This document shows, one piece after another, positions 19,198 to 27,309 of a stretch of 64,000 nt of DNA. The notes beneath the pieces are model-generated. The model was not told the DNA's origin. It did not search any database and saw only the letters and a program-made list of their open reading frames with translations. Positions within the stretch are counted from its first letter, which is position 1. The number at the start of each line of letters is the position of its first letter. This DNA is from Mariniphaga sp963747515 (GTDB lineage Bacteria; Bacteroidota; Bacteroidia; Bacteroidales; Prolixibacteraceae): positions 186,001 to 250,000 of the forward strand of contig CAVVFN010000005.1 of the NCBI GenBank assembly GCA_963747515.1, read 5' to 3'. Both the position numbers and the translations under genes were made by a program.

Positions 19198-19887
19198 ATG
19201 CATAAAATTGTTTTATTACGACATGGACAAAGTGTTTGGAATAAAGAAAATTTATTTACCGGATGGACTGATATTGGTTTGTCTGAAAAAGGAATCGAAG
19301 AAGCAAAACAGGCAGGCGAGCTGCTTAAAGCAAACGGTTTCGAATTTAATTATGCTTTTGTTTCGCTCCTGAAAAGGGCGTTACAAACATTATGGTACAC
19401 TTTGGAAGTTTTGGACCAGTTGTGGATTCCGTGGGAAAAATCGTGGCGTTTGAACGAACGGCATTACGGTGCACTTCAGGGTTTGAATAAGAAAGAAGTA
19501 GCTGAAAAATATGGTGAGGATCAGGTACATCAGTGGAGGCGCAGTTATAAAACGAGACCCCCTCAACTGGAAAAAACCGATAAGCGTTTTCCTGGGAATG
19601 AACGCAAATACAATCAGCTTTCTTATGATGAATTACCAAAAGGTGAAAGTCTGGAAGATACTGTCAGTCGTTTTATACCCTTCTGGCAGGAACAGATTGT
19701 GCCTGCCATAAAAGCAGACAGGAAAATTATTATTGCGGCACACGGAAACAGCCTCAGGGCATTGGTAAAGCATCTTGAAAAAATTGCCGACAACGAAATC
19801 AATTCCCTTGAAATACCCACAGGGAAACCCTTGGTTTATGAATTGGATGAAAGCTTGTTATACAAAAATCATTATTATTTGGAATAA
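19198..19887 (+). CDS. gpmA: 2,3-bisphosphoglycerate-dependent phosphoglycerate mutase
   Basis: 229 residues. It interconverts 3- and 2-phosphoglycerate in glycolysis and gluconeogenesis in the cytosol. The phospho-acceptor motif LLRHGQSVWNKEN contains His9. Other family blocks are FTGWTDIGLSEKG, SWRLNERHYGALQGLNK with the acid Glu, and the second His in IIAAHGNSLRALVKHL. Family members are usually near 248 residues and carry a flexible tail of about 20 residues after the YYLG block. This one stops at NHYYLE, so the tail is absent. The start ATG is preceded by an A-rich stretch (AAAAGAAAAATT) as is common in this phylum. It converges on nuoN with a 61-bp gap. Confidence 0.95.
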   Translation: MHKIVLLRHGQSVWNKENLFTGWTDIGLSEKGIEEAKQAGELLKANGFEFNYAFVSLLKRALQTLWYTLEVLDQLWIPWEKSWRLNERHYGALQGLNKKEVAEKYGEDQVHQWRRSYKTRPPQLEKTDKRFPGNERKYNQLSYDELPKGESLEDTVSRFIPFWQEQIVPAIKADRKIIIAAHGNSLRALVKHLEKIADNEINSLEIPTGKPLVYELDESLLYKNHYYLE

Positions 19888-19948
19888 TCAGCCTATCGTG
19901 CTATAATAATTTGCTTCTTATATCCATCAGTAATTCCAAATCCTGCAG

Positions 19949-21388
19949 TCATTTTGCGAAGAAGCTGTTTACCAAATCCATTAACCACAAGGGAAAAATT
20001 CCAACCCAAATAATTACAGCTGCAAGAAGTGCCAAACCCATAAACCCTGAAACCAAATAAGCTTTTGTTCGTTCTTGATTTTTTTCAATGTCATCCGGTT
20101 TCATCATGGCTGCAATAATGCGCAGGTAATAAAAGAGCCCGATAACACTGCTGATGATTAAGGTGAACACAAGCAGCCAACTTGTACTTCCGACTCCGGC
20201 GAAGAGGATAAAATATTTGCCCATAAATCCAGCGGTTAATGGAATTCCGGCAAGCGAGAGCAGGACAGCTGTAAAAACAACCGATAAAAAAGGTTTTTTC
20301 CAGAATAATCCGGTGTAATTGCTGATATCAGAAGCTTCTTCCTTTGAAGCGGAGAAAACGGTGATAAGTCCGAATGCCGCCAGAATAGCAATAATATATG
20401 TTGTCACATAAAATGTTGCTGCCTGCGGACCGGTAACATTTCCCGAAACCAGAGGTACCAGTACATAGCCAAAATGCGCAATGGAAGAATAGGCCAGAAT
20501 GCGCTTGATATTGTTCTGCATCAGCGCCAGAATATTTCCCAACAACATGGAAAGTACCGAAATACCGGCAAATACTTCTGTAATTCGTGTATATTGCCAA
20601 AGATCAGCCATAATGAAAAAGCGGATCAGCATTGCCACCATTGCACCTTTTGATGCAGTTGCAATAAACGCAGCAACAGGCGATGAGGCACCTTCATAAA
20701 TATCAGGTGTCCACATATGAAAAGGCACCACTGCCAGTTTAAACCCGATGCCGACAACCATCATTCCGAGTCCGCCAATAACCATCAATCCGGAGGATTG
20801 GTTCAGCAGGGGAAGTGCATCAGCAACACTTTGAAAAGTCATATCACCGGAAATGGCATAAATAAGAGCCATTCCAAAAAGCAGAAATGCCGATGCCATA
20901 GCGGCAACAATCAGGTATTTCAATCCGGCTTCAATTGATTTAAATTCAGTGCGGTAATACCCAATCAATCCGTACAGCGAAATACTGAGCAATTCGAGAC
21001 TCACGAAAAATGAAATAAAATGGGAGCTGATAACAATGGATGAAGCACCGAGAGCAGCCAGCATTAAAAGAAGATAATATTCCTCTTTTCGCATTTCCGT
21101 GAAAAATTTTTCGAGGCCGATGTAGCTAAAAACCGCCACCAACAAAGTTGCCAATAAAATAATGGACTGAAAGAACAGTGCAAAACGATCAATCAAAAAC
21201 AAGTTGCCTATGGAGTATGGCAAACCGGTGATGTAAACCACAGCAATAAACGAGGCAGCCACAATGGTTACTGTTGCAGAAAATATCAGTTCATGATTTC
21301 GTTTAAACGCCATCAGAATCATGGTCAAAAGCAAACCTCCGGCCAGGATTATCAGGGGCAATATGCTCAGTAAATCTTGTTGCGACAT
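19949..21388 (-). CDS. nuoN: NADH-quinone oxidoreductase subunit N
   Basis: 479 residues, about 14 predicted membrane helices. It is one of the three antiporter-like proton-pumping subunits of the complex I membrane arm. Typical are FKLAVVPFHMWTPDIYEGASSPVAAFIATASKGA (conserved proton-path region), IKRILAYSSIAHFGY and AGIPLTAGFMGKYFIL. Its ATG overlaps the stop of nuoM (TAATG). It is the last gene of the nuo operon; no clear terminator was found in the 61 bp before gpmA. Confidence 0.96.
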   Translation of the reverse strand: MSQQDLLSILPLIILAGGLLLTMILMAFKRNHELIFSATVTIVAASFIAVVYITGLPYSIGNLFLIDRFALFFQSIILLATLLVAVFSYIGLEKFFTEMRKEEYYLLLMLAALGASSIVISSHFISFFVSLELLSISLYGLIGYYRTEFKSIEAGLKYLIVAAMASAFLLFGMALIYAISGDMTFQSVADALPLLNQSSGLMVIGGLGMMVVGIGFKLAVVPFHMWTPDIYEGASSPVAAFIATASKGAMVAMLIRFFIMADLWQYTRITEVFAGISVLSMLLGNILALMQNNIKRILAYSSIAHFGYVLVPLVSGNVTGPQAATFYVTTYIIAILAAFGLITVFSASKEEASDISNYTGLFWKKPFLSVVFTAVLLSLAGIPLTAGFMGKYFILFAGVGSTSWLLVFTLIISSVIGLFYYLRIIAAMMKPDDIEKNQERTKAYLVSGFMGLALLAAVIIWVGIFPLWLMDLVNSFFAK

Positions 21389-22962
21389 TATCTTTTGCTG
21401 TTTATCGTTTTATTATGCAATTGCCGTTTTATAACATCTGGTGTTGCATCGTATTCTGTTTTGGATTTTTTTTGAGCTACTTTATACTGACTTTCATTTA
21501 CCCATTGAATGATTTGCCGAACGGGTTTTTCGGAAATTTTTAAAATGGATGAAGGAAATAATCCAAGCCAAACTATAATCAGGGTTAATGAACCCATGAC
21601 AACCATCTCGCGGAATCCTAAATCTGAAATTTCATTCTTGGAATGTTTTTCGCCGTAAAAAACCTTTTGCATAATGCGCAGGGAATAGGCAGTGGAGAGA
21701 ACTAAACCGGTTGCGGCAATAATGGCCAGCACCTGGCTGGCAGAAAAAGCTCCAATGAGGATCAGTATTTCGGCCACAAAATTCCCCAATCCCGGCAGGC
21801 CAAGCGAAGCCAAAATAAAAATGAGGCCCATGGCGCCCATCCGCGGCGCCAATGACCAGAATCCTCCCATCTGATCCAACTCGCGGGTGTAAATTCTGTC
21901 GGATAACGAACCGGCTATGATGAACAGCGCACCGGTGCTTATTCCGTGCGCAATCATTTGCATCACCACACCCTGCATGGCCATTTCGTTGAACGAATAT
22001 ATTCCCAGCAGGATAAAACCCATATGACTGACACTGATGTATGCAATCAGCCGCTTCAGGTCAGTTTGGGAATAAGCAAGCTTGGCGCCATATACTATAC
22101 TGATAACACCCAGAGTTAGAGCCGCCGGCGCAAACTGCGCAGATGCTTCCGGAAACAGCGGCAGCACAAACCGGATAATTCCGTAAGCTCCGGTTTTCAG
22201 CAGCAATGCCGCCAAAATAACACTTCCGGCAGTAGGAGCCTGGGTGTGAGCATCGGGTAGCCAACTGTGCAGCGGAACCGATGATAATTTAACCATGAAA
22301 GCGATGACAAAACCGAGCATCACCCAAAAACCGATTTCAGGTGATAAAGTTGTTCCCAAAAGTTGCTCGTAATCAAAGGTATAATTACCTGTATTGCTTC
22401 CATGAATAAAAAATAATACGATAATGGAAATGAACATCAGCAATCCGCTTGCCTGTGTAAAGAGAAAGAATTTAACGGCTGCATAATTCCGGTTTTCGTG
22501 GCCCCAGATGCTGATGAGAAAATACATCGGTATAAGCATCAGCTCCCAGAAAAAATAGAACAGGAATAGATCGATCGCCACAAAAACGCCGGTAATCCCT
22601 GCAAGGATAAACAAGAGGTTAAAATAAAAGAACCCACTACGAATGTTAATACTTTTCCAGGAGACCAGCACCGCAATTACTCCCAAAAATGAAGTGAGCA
22701 CCAGCATCAGCAAACTCAGGCCATCGGCTGCCAGTTTAAACTGAATGCCAAATGCCGGAATCCACTCGTGGCTATACCTTACCAGCCAGATGTCTTCTTG
22801 TGAAACGGAGGAATTACTGAGCCATAAAACAAGGGTTCCTGTAAAAAAAATCAGCGTTGATGCCAGCGCAAATAACTGCGGTAAAAATGTGTTCCGGCGG
22901 CCAGCTATCCAGGCCAGCAGACCGCCTCCGAGTAATATCGATATGAACCAAATTAATATCAT
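21388..22962 (-). CDS. nuoM: NADH-quinone oxidoreductase subunit M
   Basis: 524 residues from the chosen start. It is an antiporter-like proton-pumping subunit of complex I. Conserved features are FFFWELMLIPMYFLISIWG, VPLHSWLPDAHTQAPTAGSVILAALLLKTGAYGI and LKRLIAYISVSHMGF. The frame can be extended upstream to 23067, but that part overlaps nuoL and is not NuoM-like. The ATG at 22962 (protein MILIWFISILLGG) shares one base with the nuoL stop (TGATG), which points to translational coupling. The C-terminal 40 residues are hydrophilic and lysine-rich, longer than the core needs. Confidence 0.95.
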   Translation of the reverse strand: MILIWFISILLGGGLLAWIAGRRNTFLPQLFALASTLIFFTGTLVLWLSNSSVSQEDIWLVRYSHEWIPAFGIQFKLAADGLSLLMLVLTSFLGVIAVLVSWKSINIRSGFFYFNLLFILAGITGVFVAIDLFLFYFFWELMLIPMYFLISIWGHENRNYAAVKFFLFTQASGLLMFISIIVLFFIHGSNTGNYTFDYEQLLGTTLSPEIGFWVMLGFVIAFMVKLSSVPLHSWLPDAHTQAPTAGSVILAALLLKTGAYGIIRFVLPLFPEASAQFAPAALTLGVISIVYGAKLAYSQTDLKRLIAYISVSHMGFILLGIYSFNEMAMQGVVMQMIAHGISTGALFIIAGSLSDRIYTRELDQMGGFWSLAPRMGAMGLIFILASLGLPGLGNFVAEILILIGAFSASQVLAIIAATGLVLSTAYSLRIMQKVFYGEKHSKNEISDLGFREMVVMGSLTLIIVWLGLFPSSILKISEKPVRQIIQWVNESQYKVAQKKSKTEYDATPDVIKRQLHNKTINSKR

Positions 22963-24839
22963 CAGTAAAATAGAATTGTCAAGGTTATTATTGCACTGAT
23001 GGCTACCACCATAGCATACCAGCGTACATTGCCGTTTTGCGAAGCGCTGAGCAACCTGTTCAGCCACTGCACTCCACTACCCAGTCCTTTGTAAAACACA
23101 TCCACAAAATCATTTTTGTTCAGTTTCGCCAGTTGAACAAATGGATACACAATGAGTTTATTGTAAGCCAAATCAAAATTCCATCCTTTGTAAAAGAAGC
23201 CTTCCCATGTTTTACGTTCAGGTTCGGCTGCCGGAAATGATTTTCTGTAATACATTCTGAAAGCAACAAATATTCCGGCAAGAGAAATAAATGCAGCAAT
23301 CAACTGAAAAATAAATTCAGTGAAACGACCGGTAGGTCCGGTTGATGATGCCGGCAAACTATTTTCAGTAAACCCTGAAAACAACATAAAATGTCCCATG
23401 TTTTCAGGAAGTTCAATATATCCACCGGCAAAAGAAAGAAATGCCAGAATAACCAGAGGAATTGTCATTCGCCATCCTGGTCGCTGCGTAGGCTCTGTAT
23501 TCATTTTTCCAAAGAAGATGATAAACACCATTCGGAAGGTGTAGAGTGCAGTAATAAATGCACCTGCCAGTCCTGCAAGCCAAAGCAGCACAGATCCGTT
23601 TTCACTGGCATAGGTCAGCCATAAAATTTTATCTTTACTGAAATATCCTGCCGTTATCAGAGGCAATGCGGCCAGTGCTCCCGAAGCAATCAGAAAAGTC
23701 CAGAAAACTACTGGCATTTTTTTTTGGAGGCCTCCCATTTTAAACATGTTGTGTTCATGGTTTACAGCCATTATTATAGCACCGGCTCCAAGAAAAAGCA
23801 GTGCTTTAAAGAAGGCGTGAATCATAAAATGAAAAACTGCTGCCGACCAGGCGCCAACGCCAAGTGCCAAAAACATATATCCTACTTGCGACATGGTGGA
23901 GTAGGCTAGCACCCGTTTGATGTCGTGCTGGTTAAGCGCCGAAATTCCGGCCACTAATAAAGTAACAGCTCCAACAACGGCCACAGTGGTTTGTGCAACC
24001 GGTGCCAGACTGAACAAAAAATGGGTACGGGCAATCAGGTAGACACCAGCCGTAACCATAGTGGCGGCATGGATGAGTGCCGAAACCGGCGACGGACCGG
24101 CCATGGCATCCGGCAGCCAGGTATGCAGCGGGATTTGTGCTGATTTTCCAACCGCGCCACCTAAAAGCAGAAAAGCAACTGCCACTGCCATTTCATTTCC
24201 GGGATTCCAGGCTTCAGGTGCTGCGGTTAAAATTTCGCTGATATTGAGGGTGCCAAAGATCATAAACAGAATAAAAAAGGCAATGCCCAGCATGGTGTCG
24301 CCCACACGGGTAATAATAAATGCTTTTCGGGCTGCATAGCCATTATCCGGATTTTTATACCAGAAACCTATGAGCAGATAACTGCACAATCCGACTCCTT
24401 CCCAGCCAAGATAAAGCAGCAGCAGGTTGTTGGCCAAAACAAGTACCAGCATAAAACCGATGAAAAGATTCATGTAAGTAAAGAAGCGGGAGAATCCCTC
24501 TTCATTCCTCATGAATTCAACCGAATAAAGGTGGATGAGCGCTCCCACAAATGTGATAACAAATATGAAAACCAACGAAACAGAATCGAGGTGAAAAGCG
24601 ATTTGTGGTGTCAATCCTCCCACATCCATCCATTGCCATAGATTTTGCAAAAATGGTTTTCCGGATGCATTTCTTCCCATAAAATCGATACCTGCCAGAA
24701 TGGTAATTACAGCAGCCAGCGATACACTGCCAACACCGATAACTGACGCAACAAAGCGTGAAAAATTTCGTCCGAACAGAGAGAGAATCAACGCCCCGGC
24801 AAAGGGAAGTGCTACTATTAACCAGAGTAAATTAATCAT
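22962..24839 (-). CDS. nuoL: NADH-quinone oxidoreductase subunit L
   Basis: 625 residues. It is the distal antiporter-like subunit of complex I, with a long lateral helix toward the C-terminus. Diagnostic segments are LFIGFMLVLVLANNLLLLYLGWEGVGLCSYLLIGFW, AGKSAQIPLHTWLPDAMAGPSPVSALIHAATMVTAGVYL (reading approximate at its edges) and HDIKRVLAYSTMSQVGYMFLALG. It begins 4 bp after nuoK and overlaps nuoM by one base. Confidence 0.96.
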   Translation of the reverse strand: MINLLWLIVALPFAGALILSLFGRNFSRFVASVIGVGSVSLAAVITILAGIDFMGRNASGKPFLQNLWQWMDVGGLTPQIAFHLDSVSLVFIFVITFVGALIHLYSVEFMRNEEGFSRFFTYMNLFIGFMLVLVLANNLLLLYLGWEGVGLCSYLLIGFWYKNPDNGYAARKAFIITRVGDTMLGIAFFILFMIFGTLNISEILTAAPEAWNPGNEMAVAVAFLLLGGAVGKSAQIPLHTWLPDAMAGPSPVSALIHAATMVTAGVYLIARTHFLFSLAPVAQTTVAVVGAVTLLVAGISALNQHDIKRVLAYSTMSQVGYMFLALGVGAWSAAVFHFMIHAFFKALLFLGAGAIIMAVNHEHNMFKMGGLQKKMPVVFWTFLIASGALAALPLITAGYFSKDKILWLTYASENGSVLLWLAGLAGAFITALYTFRMVFIIFFGKMNTEPTQRPGWRMTIPLVILAFLSFAGGYIELPENMGHFMLFSGFTENSLPASSTGPTGRFTEFIFQLIAAFISLAGIFVAFRMYYRKSFPAAEPERKTWEGFFYKGWNFDLAYNKLIVYPFVQLAKLNKNDFVDVFYKGLGSGVQWLNRLLSASQNGNVRWYAMVVAISAIITLTILFY

Positions 24840-24843
24840 AGTT

Positions 24844-25149
24844 TTAACCTTTCATTGTGCTTGCCAGATCGATATCGATCGATTTAAATTTCTTAAACAG
24901 TTGTAATATAAGTGCCAGGCCGACTGCCACTTCGGCCGCGGCCATAACCAGGATGAAAATGAACATCACCTGTCCTTCAGCCTCTGTCCACCTTGAGCCG
25001 GCGACGATAAATGCCAGCCCGGCTGAATTAAGCATCACTTCCACCGACATCAGCATGTAAATCACATTCCGGTGCAGCAACAGTCCTGCCAATCCAATAC
25101 AAAATAAAATGGCAGCCAGCAACAATCCCTGTTCCATTGGTACATTCAT
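24844..25149 (-). CDS. nuoK: NADH-quinone oxidoreductase subunit K
   Basis: 101 residues with three membrane helices, the usual NuoK size. The conserved membrane glutamates appear in LMSVEVMLNSAGLAF and in ILVMAAAEVAVGLALI, which form part of the proton channel of complex I. The start overlaps the nuoJ stop by 4 bp (ATGA). Confidence 0.96.
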   Translation of the reverse strand: MNVPMEQGLLLAAILFCIGLAGLLLHRNVIYMLMSVEVMLNSAGLAFIVAGSRWTEAEGQVMFIFILVMAAAEVAVGLALILQLFKKFKSIDIDLASTMKG

Positions 25150-25673
25150 GAGCTTTCGTTTTCGTTTTTTAAATAGCGGTGATACGACTTTTGTTCTTTT
25201 TGTCCCAGGTGATAGGCTCCGATAATTCCGGCCATCAGCTGAAATGCCGCAAGTTCAGCCACCAGGATATATTTTGAAAAAAGTAAACTGCCCACATCTT
25301 TCGGAAACACCATTTCGCTCCCCATAGCCTGATCCGGCTGTGCTGAAATCATGTAAATCATTTCCGCCAAAAGGACAAGCGAAACAATCGAGGGTACCAG
25401 CCAGGTTTTCCACCACAGCAGCTTTTTCGTTTGTTGCTGATTGCCAATGTTAAGCATCATAATCACGAAAATGAACAGTACCATAATGGCGCCGGCATAT
25501 ATAATAACCTCAAGAGCTGCAATAAAAGGTGCACCGATTACAAACATCACCACAGAAACCGAAAACAGCGAAACTATCAGCCACAACAAGGAATGGACAG
25601 CATTTTTACGAATGACCATCATCAATGTAGAAATAATTGAAGCAAGTGCAGCTATGTAAAAAATGAGGTTCAT
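25146..25673 (-). CDS. nuoJ: NADH-quinone oxidoreductase subunit J
   Basis: 175 residues, five membrane helices with a hydrophilic tail. The family signature of NuoJ/ND6 (ALEVIIYAGAIMVLFIFVIMMLN) is clear at about residues 54-76. It lies between nuoI (136-bp gap that holds a hairpin element) and nuoK (4-bp overlap). Confidence 0.96.
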   Translation of the reverse strand: MNLIFYIAALASIISTLMMVIRKNAVHSLLWLIVSLFSVSVVMFVIGAPFIAALEVIIYAGAIMVLFIFVIMMLNIGNQQQTKKLLWWKTWLVPSIVSLVLLAEMIYMISAQPDQAMGSEMVFPKDVGSLLFSKYILVAELAAFQLMAGIIGAYHLGQKEQKSYHRYLKNENESS

Positions 25674-25809
25674 AAATATTTTACTTTTTAACGTTTTATT
25701 TCAGTTCACATAAACTCTGATCTTAGATAATTCTGTTGGTTGGAAAACCCAACACCGCAGACGGAAGCGTAGACTACTGCCAGCAGCCATCCTTTAATGA
25801 CCTCTTCTT
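25674..25809. repeat. Hairpin element in the nuoI-nuoJ gap
   Basis: 136 bp break an otherwise compact operon. Inside, GTTGG at about 25737-25741 and CCAAC at about 25748-25752 form a small hairpin. It is followed by a GC-richer stretch (GCAGACGGAAGCGTAGAC) unlike its AT-rich surroundings. It looks like a short interspersed element, but copy number cannot be judged from one window. Confidence 0.35.
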
Positions 25810-26325
25810 TCAAGGCATCAGCTTTCGCACATCTACTGGCTTATCTTCATTTTCGCCCTCTCCTTTCTTTTTTACGCCGAAATCGACGCCGGCTTCCCGG
25901 TAAAAATTATAACCATGGTATTTCCCCTGCCCTGCAATTAACAAATCCTTCTTCTCATACACCAGGTTTTGTCTGTCGTATTCTCCCATTTCAAAATCGG
26001 GAATAAGCTGAATAGCATAAGTTGGGCATGCCTCTTCGCAATAACCGCAAAATATACAGCGTGAAAAATTAATGCGGAAAAATTCCGGATATCGCCTGCC
26101 GTTTTCGTCTTCAGTGGCCTGAAGTGCTATGCAATCTACCGGACAGGCAGCAGAGCAGAGGTAACATCCCACACAGCGTTCCTGTCCCTCCGAATCTCGC
26201 GAAAGGATAATCCGTCCCCGCCACCTGGGAGGTAGTTCAACTTTTTCATCCGGGTATTCTATCGTCAGTTTCTTTTTAAAAAGATTCATAAAAACAACCC
26301 AAAGCGATCTTAAATTACTCCACAT
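25810..26325 (-). CDS. nuoI: NADH-quinone oxidoreductase subunit I (two [4Fe-4S] clusters)
   Basis: 171 residues. Two ferredoxin motifs, CVGCYLCSAACPVDCI and CIFCGYCEEACPTYAI, bind clusters N6a and N6b that pass electrons toward the quinone site. The N-terminus has an amphipathic stretch (WVVFMNLFKKKLTIEYP) that would lie on the membrane. It follows nuoH by 27 bp. The C-terminal 35 residues are charged and of no obvious function. Confidence 0.96.
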   Translation of the reverse strand: MWSNLRSLWVVFMNLFKKKLTIEYPDEKVELPPRWRGRIILSRDSEGQERCVGCYLCSAACPVDCIALQATEDENGRRYPEFFRINFSRCIFCGYCEEACPTYAIQLIPDFEMGEYDRQNLVYEKKDLLIAGQGKYHGYNFYREAGVDFGVKKKGEGENEDKPVDVRKLMP

Positions 26326-26352
26326 GCTGTTACTTTATTCTATTTCAATTTT

Positions 26353-27309
26353 TTAACCATAGTACAGGACCAAAGCACCAGTCACCAATAAATTCAGCAG
26401 CGCCAGTGGCAGCAGGATTTTCCATCCAAACGACATGAGCTGATCATATCGAGGTCGCGGTAATGCGGCACGTAACAAGATGAAAATCATAATAAATACA
26501 AACATTTTCAGCAGGAACCATACGATGGGCGGCAGAAAACCAAACCCGAGCCAGCCTCCAAAATAAAGTGTGGTTATCAAGGCTGAAATTAAGGTAATTC
26601 CCAGGTATTCGCCAACGAAAAAAAGTCCAAACTTCAATCCGGAATATTCCGAGTGATAACCCGCCACGAGCTCACTTTCGGCCTCTATAATGTCGAACGG
26701 AAGGCGATGGGTTTCGGCAATTCCTGCAATAAAAAAGATGACAAATCCCAAAAGCTGCGGAATGATGAACCACATGTTTTGTTGTGCCAGAACAATTTCG
26801 GTCATATTAAAGGAGCCGGTCATTATAACCACACCCATTAGCGAAAGCCCCATAAAAACTTCGTATGAAATCATTTGCGCTGCGCCGCGCATTCCGCCCA
26901 ATAACGAATACTTGCTGTTTGACGACCAGCCGGCAAGCACCACGCTGTAAGCTCCCAGCGACGACATAGCCAGAAAAAAAAGCAGCCCGATATTCAGATT
27001 CACCACAACTATTTGCGGCGAAAATGGAATGATGCTGAAACTCAGCAGAATACTAATCATAATGATTGCCGGCGAGATAACAAATATTTTTTTATCGGCA
27101 AACTTTGGAATCCAGTCTTCCTTAAAAAAGATTTTAATCATATCGGCAGCGACCTGAAAAATGCCAAACGGGCCGGTACGATTAGGACCATATCGCCGTT
27201 GCCAGGCTCCGAGCATTCTCCTCTCCACCCAGATTAAACCGGCAGCAATGGAAAAAAGTACCAGCAAAGTTCCAATAGCTATAAGGAAATATTTTAATGT
27301 TTCACTCAT
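26353..27309 (-). CDS. nuoH: NADH-quinone oxidoreductase subunit H
   Basis: 318 residues, about eight membrane helices. It forms the quinone chamber at the junction of the two arms of complex I. Conserved loops are GLIWVERRMLGAWQRRYGPNRTGPFG and AETHRLPFDIIEAESELVAGYHSEYSG, the latter being the acidic quinone-site loop. The start overlaps the nuoG stop by 8 bp. Confidence 0.96.
   Translation of the reverse strand: MSETLKYFLIAIGTLLVLFSIAAGLIWVERRMLGAWQRRYGPNRTGPFGIFQVAADMIKIFFKEDWIPKFADKKIFVISPAIIMISILLSFSIIPFSPQIVVVNLNIGLLFFLAMSSLGAYSVVLAGWSSNSKYSLLGGMRGAAQMISYEVFMGLSLMGVVIMTGSFNMTEIVLAQQNMWFIIPQLLGFVIFFIAGIAETHRLPFDIIEAESELVAGYHSEYSGLKFGLFFVGEYLGITLISALITTLYFGGWLGFGFLPPIVWFLLKMFVFIMIFILLRAALPRPRYDQLMSFGWKILLPLALLNLLVTGALVLYYG

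Noticed and set aside
21388..23067. Long nuoM reading with 35 extra N-terminal residues
   Set aside because: The extension overlaps nuoL and is not hydrophobic; the TGATG junction at 22962 gives a normal NuoM start.
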